A stretch of 64,000 nt of DNA from Psychrobacter sp. TAE2020 (GCF_018919485.1 NZ_JAHLMU010000001.1:2414043-2478042), one strand, 5' to 3'; numbered from the stretch's first letter, positions 36,302-46,077 are shown. Notes: generated by a model not told the origin, from the sequence alone. A program made the numbers and translations.

Positions 36302-37692
36302 TTGGCACGCTCCCGAATAGTCGTTAGACTGTCTTCAGTGATTAGTTTGCCATCGACGAAGACGTCACGTAGTAAGTTATTACTATAGGCCGTTAACTCA
36401 TCAGCTCTAATAGTTTTTAGCTGGCCATTACTGTCTTCTATCAAGGCTAAGCGGCCTTTTTTGGAGCGTTTAGAGTGGCTAGTGATAGGATCTTTATAGA
36501 TCTCTTTCCAGTTACCATCGATAGAGATAGCGCTAGCTTTCATCGCCCAGCTCATAGTATCGCGGTTGACTTGTTGCAATAGACCGCCGCCCATACCAAA
36601 GGTAATATTATCTGCGCTAAAGCCAGCTTCCATAACCGCATCGACGATTTTACCTAGACTCTGCGGGCTAATACCGTCACCTTGAATGATGCGTACATAG
36701 TCGGGCAATACTTTATAGCCTTTGCTATTGATGGTGGTACCGAATTTGACGGCCAAACGTTGTAAGGCCTCACGGACAACTTTGATCGGCTCACCACTAT
36801 CGGGCCGGATGACCAAAGTCCCGCCCATATTTTTGACGTCGTCTTTTAGACTATCGCCCCAAATATTGTCGATGGCATTCCATAAGTCATAGCTATCAGA
36901 AACTACCGAAAAGGCCTTACCTGCGCCACCAAATTGCTTGAGCATATTGGCATAAGCCGCAGTTTCCCCTTCACGTCCCCAGGCGGTCATAGTACTGTGT
37001 TCCGCCGCTGGGATAGAGAAGGCTGGCATGTCTTTATTCATACCATACCAACGACTGGCTGCCACTAGAGCAGTCATTGAGTCAGTACCCGAGAAATTCA
37101 CTAAGTGCGCCAAGCTACCGAGCGCCACTGATTCAAAACTCGATGCACCACGAGCGCCAAAGTCATGTAAGCGAAACGGTAGCGAGTCAATATTGTCAGC
37201 GGATTTCTCCAAGGCTTGACGAATAATCCCTTTGCAGTAGCGTGAGACGCTGGCAACCGTCGAGGGGTACCAAATAGCCCGTAATAAGGAGGTCTCGATA
37301 TAACTAGGTAGCCAATAGAATTCAGGGTCAGTGTTGATAATCTGACAGACCACGTTGGATACTGGCACGATACTGCCTTCAGGTACGGCTTCAATACGTA
37401 GCGGCAAATAACCACCATGTTTTGCTAATAAAAGCTCCCAGCCAGCACGGTTAAAAGTCAAACCATGGGCTTGGATAATAGTTTCGGCTTCATCAATATC
37501 TTGTTGAGTAATAGGTTTACTGAGATACTCTTTAATAAATGCCTGTAAGCCGAAGAACACTACGTCGTAGTCGCCACCTCTAGCCTCAACATAGCTGGAC
37601 ATATACTCGCTGCCCGCTGGGTATTGCACCCAATGTGAGGTTTTATAGCTGTCGCTATTGAGAATCAAATTATTAAAATTACTAGTGTACAT
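36295..37692 (-). CDS. nadV: Nicotinamide phosphoribosyltransferase (NadV/NAMPT family)
   Basis: Converts nicotinamide and PRPP to nicotinamide mononucleotide, the first step of a two-step salvage route to NAD. At 465 aa it has the NAMPT family length. Recognisable blocks are HDFGARGASS (near 174), DSYDLWNAIDNIWGD (near 266), VIRPDSGEP (near 292), IIQGDGIS (near 334) and TFGMGGGLLQ (near 363). The frame is open from 37746, but GAGGAG sits 7 bases before the ATG at 37692. nadM lies 208 bases upstream on the same strand, supplying the next enzyme. The SGNH gene overlaps the 3' end by 7 bases. Confidence 0.92.
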   Translation of the reverse strand: MYTSNFNNLILNSDSYKTSHWVQYPAGSEYMSSYVEARGGDYDVVFFGLQAFIKEYLSKPITQQDIDEAETIIQAHGLTFNRAGWELLLAKHGGYLPLRIEAVPEGSIVPVSNVVCQIINTDPEFYWLPSYIETSLLRAIWYPSTVASVSRYCKGIIRQALEKSADNIDSLPFRLHDFGARGASSFESVALGSLAHLVNFSGTDSMTALVAASRWYGMNKDMPAFSIPAAEHSTMTAWGREGETAAYANMLKQFGGAGKAFSVVSDSYDLWNAIDNIWGDSLKDDVKNMGGTLVIRPDSGEPIKVVREALQRLAVKFGTTINSKGYKVLPDYVRIIQGDGISPQSLGKIVDAVMEAGFSADNITFGMGGGLLQQVNRDTMSWAMKASAISIDGNWKEIYKDPITSHSKRSKKGRLALIEDSNGQLKTIRADELTAYSNNLLRDVFVDGKLITEDSLTTIRERAKW

Positions 37693-37900
37693 CACAGAAC
37701 TCCTCTGCTTTGAAATACCGCAGTTTCTCTTGATTAATACGGTCAACTGCGGCGGGATTAACCTTTGCCGTCTATCGGCTTAGGCGCTAAAGCTAGTTAT
37801 ATCGAAATAGTTTATATCACCGCTATACAAATCGTAAAAGCTATAAAATTATATCGATTTTTTTAATCTAAAAGCTAGTCAGTTATGACTTCAACAGTCG

Positions 37901-38953
37901 CTATAAACCGACCATTTTAGTAATAATTGCATAGTGATCTTCAAACATCATCTTGGCATTGAGCTCAGCTAAGGGTAGCCAAAATGCTTGTGCGGCATCA
38001 TCGCCACCTTTTACTTTTGGCAAACCTTTGGCGTCGTTCTTCAAGTGGAGATAAAAAGCTTGGGTAATAGTGCGACCACGCGCTGAGCGATAGGGATCAT
38101 CAAAAGTATGCTGGCTATGACAAGAGCCACGCAATACTGGCTCAGGCACTTTTAGACGAGTCTCCTCGCGCAGCTCACGGATACAAGCGTCAAATAGGGT
38201 CTCTTTAGGATTGAGAAAACCACCTGGTAATGCCCAAAGACCCCGTCCTGGCATACTACGGCGCTCTACTAATAAGATATGCCCAGACTGAACTACTAAC
38301 GCATCCGCAGTCATGAAGGTCGGCGGATAAGGCGCGGCTTCCCATTGTTTTTTGTAGGTATCAATAAAGCCAGCTTCTTCATTTAACTGCTTATAATCTG
38401 CGCTAGTCTTAAACTCATTTAACACTTTACGAGTCGACTCTGGCGTGCGCTCTGGGGTCGGGGTTGCGCCCATCAAATAGCTGTCCCGAATAGGGGTGGC
38501 AGATAGATTTTGATAGTTAGGAACGGCAACAGAGGCCCAGTTTGGAAATAAGGATAGATAGTATGATGAGCTGTCTTTGGAGTGGCCGATTAGGCCTATA
38601 TCAGCGTGTAGATCACCAGTGACGGAGCGTACGCCGGCTTGTACATATTTGAGCCAACGGGTATCGTTATAGAGGGCGTCATCGAGCGCTACACAATGGA
38701 TTCTAGCGGCTTCATCCTTTGAATAAGCACCCTTAATCATTGCGGTACGTTCCTCAACGGTAAAAGGATTGCGTAAGCTACGTGGTAAGTTGGCCGAGCC
38801 GATAAGCATAATCACTTCATCAGCACGCTTTAGCGCTTCATCAATGACCGCTTTATGCCCGCTATGAAACGGCTGAAAACGGCCAATAAAAACTAAGTAT
38901 TTATAGTGTTTGTTGTCTTTTTGATCTAAGTCTTTTGCTATCAATTCACTCAT
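37901..38953 (-). CDS. nadM: Bifunctional NMN adenylyltransferase/Nudix hydrolase
   Basis: The N-terminal half (about 15-190) is an archaeal-type NMN adenylyltransferase. Its nucleotide-binding start GRFQPFHSGH (24-33) and the later LSATPIRDSYL correspond to the family's ISxxxxR motif. The C-terminal half (about 210-345) is a Nudix hydrolase with box GGFLNPKETLFDACIRELRE, probably acting on ADP-ribose. The Nudix box reads REETRL where the consensus has Gly before the final hydrophobic residue. At 350 aa it matches the fused NadM-Nudix proteins. AGGGAG lies about 10 bases before the ATG. With nadV it completes nicotinamide to NAD. Confidence 0.92.
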   Translation of the reverse strand: MSELIAKDLDQKDNKHYKYLVFIGRFQPFHSGHKAVIDEALKRADEVIMLIGSANLPRSLRNPFTVEERTAMIKGAYSKDEAARIHCVALDDALYNDTRWLKYVQAGVRSVTGDLHADIGLIGHSKDSSSYYLSLFPNWASVAVPNYQNLSATPIRDSYLMGATPTPERTPESTRKVLNEFKTSADYKQLNEEAGFIDTYKKQWEAAPYPPTFMTADALVVQSGHILLVERRSMPGRGLWALPGGFLNPKETLFDACIRELREETRLKVPEPVLRGSCHSQHTFDDPYRSARGRTITQAFYLHLKNDAKGLPKVKGGDDAAQAFWLPLAELNAKMMFEDHYAIITKMVGL

Positions 38954-39202
38954 AAGTGCTTACTCCCTGCAAAACATCTAGCAGTGTTTCAAAATTATTT
39001 AATGACGCTAATACTGACACAGGCGCTTAGGAACTGGCAAGTATAAAGATGTGTTGTAAGGTATGAATGTTGATGATAATCAATGGCAGTAATTTAAGCT
39101 CAAGCAGTTTGGTGATAGTTAACGATCTTTACTAGACTCATTAACTAATGGAACTACTTCGTAACATACCTTGATATAGTGGTTGACGCAAAAAATAAAC
39201 TA

Positions 39203-40159
39203 TTATTTTTTATGTTGCTTAATCCAAGCGGCAATCGTTGGCCAAATCTCTTTGGCGGCATTGCTACTTAAGATAACTCGGCTGTGGTTATAATCTTCCA
39301 AATCGCCACTGGTGCTAGAGAACTCACGGAAGACATTTGCTGGATTATTAAAATCAGTTAAAAATAGCTGGCAGCCATTAGGTGGGGCTATAAAATGATC
39401 GCCTTTAGCACTGATAGCATAGATAGGAATGGTAATAGAAGGCATTAGCAGGCGATAATCAAAGTCGGTTTTATCAGTAAAACCTACCATATTTAAACTT
39501 TGTTGAGACAAGTTACTGCAAAAATTTTTATTTAAATTCCAGTTATACCACTGACTCATAATGTAGTAGCTCTCATTAATCGGACCGAGTTTGAGCCTTT
39601 TAGCAGGCAAATGATTGAGCCATCGAGTTAGGGTTTTTAGCAGAAAGGTTTTGCTATAGCTTTGCCGATTTAATACCGCACCATAAGCTTGGCAAGCCAC
39701 CATACTGATACTGCTTATTTTATTAATATAGTGCTGATTTTGAGTTAGACACATAGTCAAGCAAATGCCACCGCCGCTATGAGTGACTGCATGTAGATTG
39801 TCTAATTTTAATTGATCAAAGAGATAGTGAAGACTTGCCTCGACATCATAAAAAGCCACAGTTTCAAAATTGAATTTATCTTTAGGGGTTGAGCTGGCTC
39901 CATGGCCACGCCACTCCATAATATAGCAATTATGCCCAAGCTTAGCTAAGTAGCCGGCAATCCCTAAGCTGACTCTTTTGTCGGAAAAAGTACCGTGGAT
40001 CAACAAGATGTTTTGGCTTTTAGTTTTAGCTTGAAGGCTAAGATTATCGACTGCAGAAGATTGCTTTACATAATCGTTTTTTACTATAGCAGCGAGGTGC
40101 CAGACGGCAATTTTTTCATCGTCTTTAGTAGTCACTAGATGCAAGCTTTCAGTACTCAT
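39203..40159 (-). CDS. Alpha/beta-fold hydrolase
   Basis: A 318-residue serine hydrolase. HGTFSDKR (55-62) follows the first core strand, the next is YIMEWRGHGAS, and the nucleophile elbow is THSGGG with Ser128. The C-terminal part has a likely catalytic Asp in SAKGDHF and a His in DYNHSRVI. The GHGAS and WRGHG blocks resemble esterases and polyhydroxyalkanoate-synthase-like hydrolases, but the substrate is unknown. The Shine-Dalgarno is weak. It lies upstream of nadM on the same strand, with a 249-base gap, and is divergent from nfuA. Confidence 0.78.
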   Translation of the reverse strand: MSTESLHLVTTKDDEKIAVWHLAAIVKNDYVKQSSAVDNLSLQAKTKSQNILLIHGTFSDKRVSLGIAGYLAKLGHNCYIMEWRGHGASSTPKDKFNFETVAFYDVEASLHYLFDQLKLDNLHAVTHSGGGICLTMCLTQNQHYINKISSISMVACQAYGAVLNRQSYSKTFLLKTLTRWLNHLPAKRLKLGPINESYYIMSQWYNWNLNKNFCSNLSQQSLNMVGFTDKTDFDYRLLMPSITIPIYAISAKGDHFIAPPNGCQLFLTDFNNPANVFREFSSTSGDLEDYNHSRVILSSNAAKEIWPTIAAWIKQHKK

Positions 40160-40702
40160 AAGACGGACTCTTTTTGATTACAAGGTGTTATTTAATGATT
40201 TCAGAGTATCAAAATGACTAGAAAATAGTTAGTTAGCAACGCTTAAAAAAATCGTCTAAGCATAAATTCAGCTGTGGTATTAAACGTTAGCTAAGCTACT
40301 AAAATAGTTAGTCTAAGCATTATTAATAGCTGATATAAGGCAACGGTTGATAATCGAGGAGTTGACCTTAATATAGATACTAAGATGTAGCTACTAAGAT
40401 ATAGACATTAGCAGCCCTTAGTCGCCATCATAAGAAAAATCAAAGTTACCCATAAGTAGAAGATAACTTTAAATCAGAGTAGGGCAGTCGGAATTAGCTA
40501 GTGTTTGCGTTATAATAGACCCTATACCTTGCTAGCAGTTATTGTCAAATTCCTATAACTATAAAGTTTGCTGCTAGATAGCTTGGCTGATAGCCATTAC
40601 CAATTTCATTTTTTGCAAATTTCTGACACCGTTGCTTTTATAAGCTAGGTTTAGCTATTAAACCCTGATGTCTCAACACCTACAACTCAATGAGAGCCAA
40701 TT
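40160..40702. other. Divergent intergenic region upstream of nfuA
   Basis: This 543-base spacer has a TATAAT at 40511-40516 without a convincing -35, and a 13-base direct repeat TACTAAGATGTAG/TACTAAGATATAG at 40378-40390 and 40392-40404. No gene is supported. Confidence 0.5.
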
Positions 40703-41392
40703 ATGAGTGAACAGACCCCAAACGATATCGCACCTGCTGACAACCAAGCAACAGAATATGAGTCAGCATTAGACACGGAGCAAACTGAGACTAAAAGTAA
40801 TATTACTATTACTGAGTCCGCCCAAGCCTACTTAGCTGATTTGTTATCGAAGCAAGATACTGATGGCATTGGCGTGCGTATCTTCGTTGAGCATCCTGGT
40901 ACACCGCGTGCCGAATGTTGTATGGCTTATAATCAGCCAGGCGAAGAAGACAGCGCTGATTTAAAGTTTAGCTATGACAATTTCGCCGCCTTTATTGAAG
41001 CGTCTTCAGTGCCTTATCTAGAAGATGCGGTAATTGATTACAATAAAGACCGTTTCGGTGGTCAGCTGACCTTCCGTGCCCCCAATTCGAAAGTACCAAA
41101 AGTTGGTGCTGATGCTAGTGTTGAAGAGCGCATCAACTATGTGTTGCAATCAGAGATTAATCCTGGTTTAGCGGCGCATGGTGGTATGGTTGATTTAATA
41201 GAGCTTATCGAAGAAGAAGGTATTGGCCTTACTGCCGTATTGAAATTCGGTGGTGGTTGTCAAGGTTGTTCAGCGGTTGACATGACTTTACGTCAAGGTG
41301 TTGAAGTACAGCTTAAGCAGCAAATACCAGAGTTAACTCAAGTTATTGACGAGACTGACCATACTAGTACTGAGAATGCTTACTATAAATAA
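40703..41392 (+). CDS. nfuA: Fe-S cluster carrier protein NfuA
   Basis: Carries [4Fe-4S] clusters to apo-enzymes under stress. The N-terminal part (about 30-125) is a degenerate A-type (HesB-like) domain without the usual Cys set. The C-terminal Nfu domain (about 140-215) has the cluster-binding CxxC, Cys186 and Cys189, in [15 protein letters not shown]. At 229 aa it is slightly longer than E. coli NfuA (191 aa), mainly through an acidic, Thr- and Gln-rich start of about 30 residues. Monocistronic, followed by a terminator. Confidence 0.93.
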   Translation: MSEQTPNDIAPADNQATEYESALDTEQTETKSNITITESAQAYLADLLSKQDTDGIGVRIFVEHPGTPRAECCMAYNQPGEEDSADLKFSYDNFAAFIEASSVPYLEDAVIDYNKDRFGGQLTFRAPNSKVPKVGADASVEERINYVLQSEINPGLAAHGGMVDLIELIEEEGIGLTAVLKFGGGCQGCSAVDMTLRQGVEVQLKQQIPELTQVIDETDHTSTENAYYK

Positions 41393-41482
41393 AAAGTATC
41401 AATAATGCGCTGCTATCATTCAAAGACTGCTTATGCATAAAAGTCATTAAGTGATTAAAAAATTGCTATTCTATTCATAATG

Positions 41483-41512
41483 AAGCTGGGTTACTATTAA
41501 CTCAGCTTTTTT
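41483..41512 (+). terminator. Terminator after nfuA
   Basis: AAGCTGGGTTA (41483-41493) pairs with TAACTCAGCTT (41498-41508) with one wobble pair and a CTAT loop, followed by T7. Confidence 0.83.
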
Positions 41513-41633
41513 TATGGCGAGGCGTTTATTAATAAGTTTTTTAATCGAAGTGTCATTAATAAACACGGATAATAAATGCTGTTAATAAACTCTATAGCCA
41601 TTTTTAATTTTATTTTTTAACAAGGAGTTAGTT

Positions 41634-42965
41634 ATGAGTAATAAGCAGGAGCCAGTAAAAAATCAATTAGAAACTAAGCCGCGTCTAGAAACTTTAGCGA
41701 TTCATGCCGGTTATAGTGTGGAACCTACCACCAAAGCAGTAGCGGTACCCATTTATCACACTAGCTCTTATGCGTTCGATAACACCCAGCATGGGGCTGA
41801 CTTATTTGATCTAAAAGTCGCAGGCAATATCTATACTCGTATTATGAACCCTACTAATGCGGTATTAGAGGAGCGAGTAGCCGCCTTAGAGGGTGGTCTT
41901 GGCGGTCTTGCTGTAGCATCGGGTATGGCTGCTATCACTTATGCAGTGCAGACTATTTGCGAGATGGGCGATAACATTATTGCGGTATCAACGCTTTATG
42001 GGGGTACTTACAATCTATTTGCTCACACCTTGCCACGCCAAGGTATTGAAGTGCGTTTCTTCGACTATAACAATCCTGAGGCTATTCGGGATTTGATCGA
42101 TGACAAAACCAAAATGGTCTTTGCTGAGAGTATCGGTAACCCTTTAGGTAATATCGTTGATATCCAAGCACTAAGTGATATCGCTCATGAATATGGGGTG
42201 CCAGTAGTTATAGATAATACGGTTGCTACTCCAGCATTGTGTCGTCCGTTTGAGTTTGGCGCTGATATCGTGATTCATTCGTTGACTAAGTATATGAGCG
42301 GTACTGGCACTTCCATTGGGGGTGCTATTGTTGATAGTGGCTCTTTTCCTTGGGGCGATTATCCTGAACGCTTTCCACTACTAAATACCCCTGATGCTAG
42401 CTATCATGGGGTAAACTTCGTCAAAGATGTTGGCGCAGGTGCCTTTATTGCGCGGGCACGTGTAGCCCCATTACGTAACACTGGCGCCGCTTTGAGTCCA
42501 CTCAATGCCTTTGGTATTTTGCAAGGTATTGAAACTTTGAGCTTACGCATGGAGCGTCATGTACAGAATGCGCAAGCGGTCGCTGAGTATTTGCGTGATC
42601 ATGATAAAGTGGCTTGGGTAAAATACGCCGGCTTAGCCGATCATCCTGATCATGAGTTGGCTAACCAGTATATGAAAGGGACACCATCGGCGATTCTAAC
42701 TTTTGGCGTCCGAAGTAGTGGAGAAGGAAGTAGCAGCGAGGCAGGAGCACGCTTTATTGATGCTTTGCAATTAATCACGCGCTTAGTCAATATTGGTGAT
42801 GCCAAGTCACTAGCTTGTCATCCGGCTTCTACTACCCATCGTCAGCTAAATGGTCAAGAGCTAGAGCAAGCAGGGGTGAGCGAAGATATGGTGCGCTTGT
42901 CTATTGGTATTGAGCATATCGAGGATATCAAAGCAGATTTGGCTCAAGCCTTAGCTTGTGCTTAA
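41634..42965 (+). CDS. metY: O-acetylhomoserine aminocarboxypropyltransferase (MetY-type, PLP)
   Basis: A PLP-dependent sulfhydrylase that makes homocysteine (or cysteine) from the O-acetylated precursor and sulfide. At 443 aa it has the typical MetY length. PLP Lys219 lies in HSLTKYMSG; the preceding VVIDNTVATP and the substrate-site YTRIMNPTN (near 67) fit the Cys/Met-metabolism fold. It begins LETLAIHAGY, as in MetY. A short Ser/Glu insert (GVRSSGEGSSSEAGA) occurs near 360. AAGGAG lies about 7 bases before the ATG. Monocistronic, with its own terminator. Confidence 0.93.
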   Translation: MSNKQEPVKNQLETKPRLETLAIHAGYSVEPTTKAVAVPIYHTSSYAFDNTQHGADLFDLKVAGNIYTRIMNPTNAVLEERVAALEGGLGGLAVASGMAAITYAVQTICEMGDNIIAVSTLYGGTYNLFAHTLPRQGIEVRFFDYNNPEAIRDLIDDKTKMVFAESIGNPLGNIVDIQALSDIAHEYGVPVVIDNTVATPALCRPFEFGADIVIHSLTKYMSGTGTSIGGAIVDSGSFPWGDYPERFPLLNTPDASYHGVNFVKDVGAGAFIARARVAPLRNTGAALSPLNAFGILQGIETLSLRMERHVQNAQAVAEYLRDHDKVAWVKYAGLADHPDHELANQYMKGTPSAILTFGVRSSGEGSSSEAGARFIDALQLITRLVNIGDAKSLACHPASTTHRQLNGQELEQAGVSEDMVRLSIGIEHIEDIKADLAQALACA

Positions 42966-42974
42966 CTCGAAGAA

Positions 42975-43037
42975 GTTGGCTTGATTGCTAGCTTAGCTTA
43001 ATGGCTGGGTTGGTTTAATTGCTAGACTAGCTTAATG
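42975..43037. repeat. Imperfect 29-base direct repeat after metY
   Basis: 42975-43003 and 43009-43037 are direct repeats differing at four positions, both containing TTGCTAG and TAGCTTAATG, with a 34-base period. It is non-coding and lies between the metY stop and its terminator. Confidence 0.75.
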
Positions 43038-43082
43038 AATAAGCAACAGCTAGCCAGCTATCAAGCAAACTATTGGCAAATA

Positions 43083-43122
43083 AAAACCCATAGCGCAGCT
43101 ATAACAGCGCTATGGGTTTTTT
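43083..43122. terminator. Bidirectional terminator between metY and the PfkB kinase gene
   Basis: AAAACCCATAGCGC (43083-43096) pairs perfectly with GCGCTATGGGTTTT (43107-43120) around a 10-base loop, with flanking A and T runs, in a convergent gap. Confidence 0.9.
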
Positions 43123-43193
43123 GTCTTAATCAGTGCCAGAATTTTGCTCAGTGACTCATTTTTAATAGTACTTAACAGCGTCTGACAGTAGTT

Positions 43194-44216
43194 TTAGACA
43201 GTTAGTACTCTACGGGCGATGTCTTTGTAGCGTTGTGACTCTAGACGTGGGCCGAACTGCTGAATAATTTGTGCAGAAACTTCGCCGGCAAGGTGACCAC
43301 ATTCTGGCAGTGTATATTGCTGAGCTAAAGCATATAAAAATGCGCCAGCATAGTTATCGCCTGCCCCATTAGTATCGATAACATCAGCGACTTTAGGGGT
43401 AGCGACTTCATGAATGATAATCTCGCCTTCATCATCTTCAGCTCTATGAGCGATAACAGCGCTGTTGGCTCCATCAGTGACTACAGCAGTCTGGCAATAA
43501 TCAAGCAATGCTCGTGCTGCGGCTTTTAATTGCTTTTTCTCAGTGAATAGGCGAGCCTCTTCACTATTACAAAATATCACTGATACTTTATTGCCAAGCA
43601 TATTAAGCAAGCCTTCTTTAGCAAACTTTACTACTGCAGGATCAGCAAAACTTACTGCGATTTTGGTGCCATGGATACCCGCTTGTTGGCGCAGTTTAAT
43701 CATCGCCGGCTGGATACTTTCTGACATTGCTAAGTAGCCTTCTAGATATAACCATTCGGCATCGATCAAAGCTTCAAAGTTAATATTATCTTCGCTAATA
43801 TCACTTGAAGTACCGAGGTAAGTCTGCATAGTGCGTTCGCCATCATCGGTGATTGCTACTACACAAGTACCTGTGACGCCACCAGCATGAATCGACTGCT
43901 CTGAAGTAGTTACGCCTGCTTGGTTTAAATCCTGCAAATAAAACTTGCCAGGCTCATCATCGCCGACTCGGCAAGCATAAAATGGCTTACCGCCTAAGCT
44001 GGCGTAAGTGAACATAGTATTAGCAGCAGACCCCCCACCAGCTTGTTTAGCTGATTTAATATCTGCTAACGCCAAAAACGCTAACAGCTCCTGCTGCTCT
44101 GCAAGCTCTGCTAAAGTCATATTACCCTTAGTTAAACCAGTATCCTCTAAGGCGGCGTCTGATAATACATATTCATGATCAACTAACGCATTACCTACTG
44201 CCATTACGTCGTACAT
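43194..44216 (-). CDS. PfkB-family sugar/nucleoside kinase, adenosine kinase-like
   Basis: A cytosolic ribokinase-fold kinase of 340 aa. The N-terminal signature GGGSAANTMFTYASLGG (60-76) and the C-terminal DTNGAGDNYAGAFLYA with the catalytic Asp are clear. Overall it resembles bacterial adenosine kinase-like proteins that phosphorylate nucleosides, but the substrate is not proven; fructokinase or ribokinase-type activity is possible. A good AAGGGAG precedes the ATG. It lies upstream of the metY terminator and downstream of rsmI on the same strand, with a 94-base gap, so co-transcription with rsmI is possible. Confidence 0.85.
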   Translation of the reverse strand: MYDVMAVGNALVDHEYVLSDAALEDTGLTKGNMTLAELAEQQELLAFLALADIKSAKQAGGGSAANTMFTYASLGGKPFYACRVGDDEPGKFYLQDLNQAGVTTSEQSIHAGGVTGTCVVAITDDGERTMQTYLGTSSDISEDNINFEALIDAEWLYLEGYLAMSESIQPAMIKLRQQAGIHGTKIAVSFADPAVVKFAKEGLLNMLGNKVSVIFCNSEEARLFTEKKQLKAAARALLDYCQTAVVTDGANSAVIAHRAEDDEGEIIIHEVATPKVADVIDTNGAGDNYAGAFLYALAQQYTLPECGHLAGEVSAQIIQQFGPRLESQRYKDIARRVLTV

Positions 44217-44310
44217 AACTACTCCCTTTGGCTGAAATATCGAAAATAAATATTAATGAAACGGTTAAAAAAGGCTAACACCTATCTACAGTTACTGGTG
44301 CTAGGATCTT

Positions 44311-45318
44311 TTATTGTTGTAAGGTTAACAAACGCTGATAAAGGGCGTTCTTTTTGACTCCAGTAATATCAGCAGCTAAGGCGGCGGCTTTTTTGACTGA
44401 CAAGTCTTCTAATAGACGCTTTAACAATGCATCATGAACACTTAAATCATCATCATCAGCGGCGACATTATTACCAGCCACGACGATCACCATTTCACCA
44501 CGTTGCTGATTATCATCGGCTTTGACGAATTCTATCAGCGCCTCAAGGGTACTTTTATGTACAGTTTCAAAAGTCTTAGTCAGTTCGCGACAGAATGTCA
44601 CTTGGCGCTCACCACCAAATACGATGGCCATATCCTGCAAACTAGCAATAATACGATGCGGTGCTTCATAGAATATTAGGGTTTCAGTAGCGGACTTTAA
44701 GGCGTCTAGCTGTTTTTGACGACCGTGAGTCTTAGCGGGCAAAAAGCCAATAAAGCTAAAGCGATCAGAGGGTAGGCCAGCTACTGACAAAGCACCGATA
44801 GCGGCTGATGCGCCTACTACTGGCGATACTGCGACTCCTGCTGCGTGTGCCGCTTGTACCAACTGATAGCCAGGGTCGCTGACTAAAGGTGTGCCGGCAT
44901 CACTAATTAGTGCCACTGAATGACCTTGTTGAATCATCTCAATTATTTTTGGGGTTTGAATCGCGCTATTATGTTCGTGGTAGGCCCATAATTTATTATG
45001 ACCTTTTTTATTAGATGCTTCCTCTTTAGCTGCACCATTATCTTGCGGCATTAAAGAGTCTGATGAGTGGCTATCAGGGATACTGCTATTGTTCTGACTG
45101 AGCGTTTGGTCGGCACTGTTGTCTGTATCAGAGTCTTTATTAGACTTAGTGTCTATACCAAAATGCGCTAACAGTCGGCCAGAAGTACGGGTATCTTCAC
45201 AAGCAATAATAGCCACTTGTTTGAGGGTATCCACCGCGCGTGCTGTCATATCGCCAAGGTTGCCAATCGGCGTAGCGACAATATATAGACAAGCTGGCAT
45301 TTTGGTGGGAGCAGACAT
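44311..45318 (-). CDS. rsmI: 16S rRNA (cytidine1402-2'-O)-methyltransferase RsmI
   Basis: Methylates the ribose of C1402 in the 16S rRNA decoding centre. The SAM-binding starts YIVATPIGNLGDMT (12-25) and ACEDTRTSGRLL (39-50) are followed by YHEHN (113-117), ISDAGTPLVSDPG (near 134), the GLPSDRF block and CRELTK. At 335 aa it is about 50 longer than E. coli RsmI: a Ser/Asn/Asp-rich insert (about 58-108) splits the loop between the FGI and YHEHN motifs. AAGAGG lies before the ATG. It is divergent from yraN, as in many gammaproteobacteria where rsmI and yraN are neighbours. Confidence 0.95.
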   Translation of the reverse strand: MSAPTKMPACLYIVATPIGNLGDMTARAVDTLKQVAIIACEDTRTSGRLLAHFGIDTKSNKDSDTDNSADQTLSQNNSSIPDSHSSDSLMPQDNGAAKEEASNKKGHNKLWAYHEHNSAIQTPKIIEMIQQGHSVALISDAGTPLVSDPGYQLVQAAHAAGVAVSPVVGASAAIGALSVAGLPSDRFSFIGFLPAKTHGRQKQLDALKSATETLIFYEAPHRIIASLQDMAIVFGGERQVTFCRELTKTFETVHKSTLEALIEFVKADDNQQRGEMVIVVAGNNVAADDDDLSVHDALLKRLLEDLSVKKAAALAADITGVKKNALYQRLLTLQQ

Positions 45319-45501
45319 AAAAACCTCTTAAGCTTTATTTAGAATAGCTAAATATTAAGTAGAAAAAAAGGTTAGTTTACCATGTTGTGCTATGATAATT
45401 CTGCATTGAGCGTTTGTTAAACGGTTATAAATACTATTAGTGAGTTAACAAATCGGCTCTAATTATACTTCTGTTTATTTATACGGTTGTGAGCCCCTTA
45501 T

Positions 45502-46077
45502 ATGACTAACGATAATGGTAAAAGCATTTATAAAACTAAAGCTAGCCCTAAAAGTAGTAGGGCTACAGAAAATACGGTTAAAACTAATAGTGCTAAAAAT
45601 GTTACTGTTAAAACTGTCACTGCTAAAAACAGTAAGCCAAGGAATCAAGCTCAACGTCCTTTATTAGCCACTTCACCTAAGCAGCTGCAAGGTAACTATT
45701 ATGAGCAACTGGCTTGTCAGTTTTTACAGCAGCAGGGTCTGACAGTAGTAGTAAAGAATTGGCAGCAGCCAAAAGTAGGCGAGCTGGACTTAGTAATGTT
45801 ACAGCTAGGACCAAAAAGGCCGACGTTAGTGTTTGTCGAAGTTAGACAGCGTCAACGCTCAAATTTTGGTGATGCTGCATTAAGCGTTACTGCACGTAAA
45901 CAAGCCAAAGTTATAAAAACCGCTCAGTACTTTTTACAACAGTATCCTCATTACGCTGACTATGAGTGTCGGTTTGATGTCGTGGTTTATGATATAGATA
46001 AAGGGATAAGTACTGAAAAACAGTCTAATTGTCAGCCGAATTGGTTGATAAGTGCGTTCGTGGCTCAAGCTTGGTAA
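45502..46077 (+). CDS. yraN: YraN/UPF0102-family nuclease-like protein
   Basis: A 191-residue member of UPF0102, a family with a restriction-endonuclease-like fold. The active-site pattern GELDLVML (near 93) followed by LVFVEVRQR (near 112) is the family's ELD..ExK-like core, here ending in Arg. The first 65 residues are a Lys-, Thr- and Ser-rich extension absent from most homologues, and a start inside it is conceivable. No strong Shine-Dalgarno is seen. It is divergent from rsmI and 5' of dolP, matching the rsmI-yraN-dolP neighbourhood of enterobacteria, without lpoA and diaA. Confidence 0.9.
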   Translation: MTNDNGKSIYKTKASPKSSRATENTVKTNSAKNVTVKTVTAKNSKPRNQAQRPLLATSPKQLQGNYYEQLACQFLQQQGLTVVVKNWQQPKVGELDLVMLQLGPKRPTLVFVEVRQRQRSNFGDAALSVTARKQAKVIKTAQYFLQQYPHYADYECRFDVVVYDIDKGISTEKQSNCQPNWLISAFVAQAW

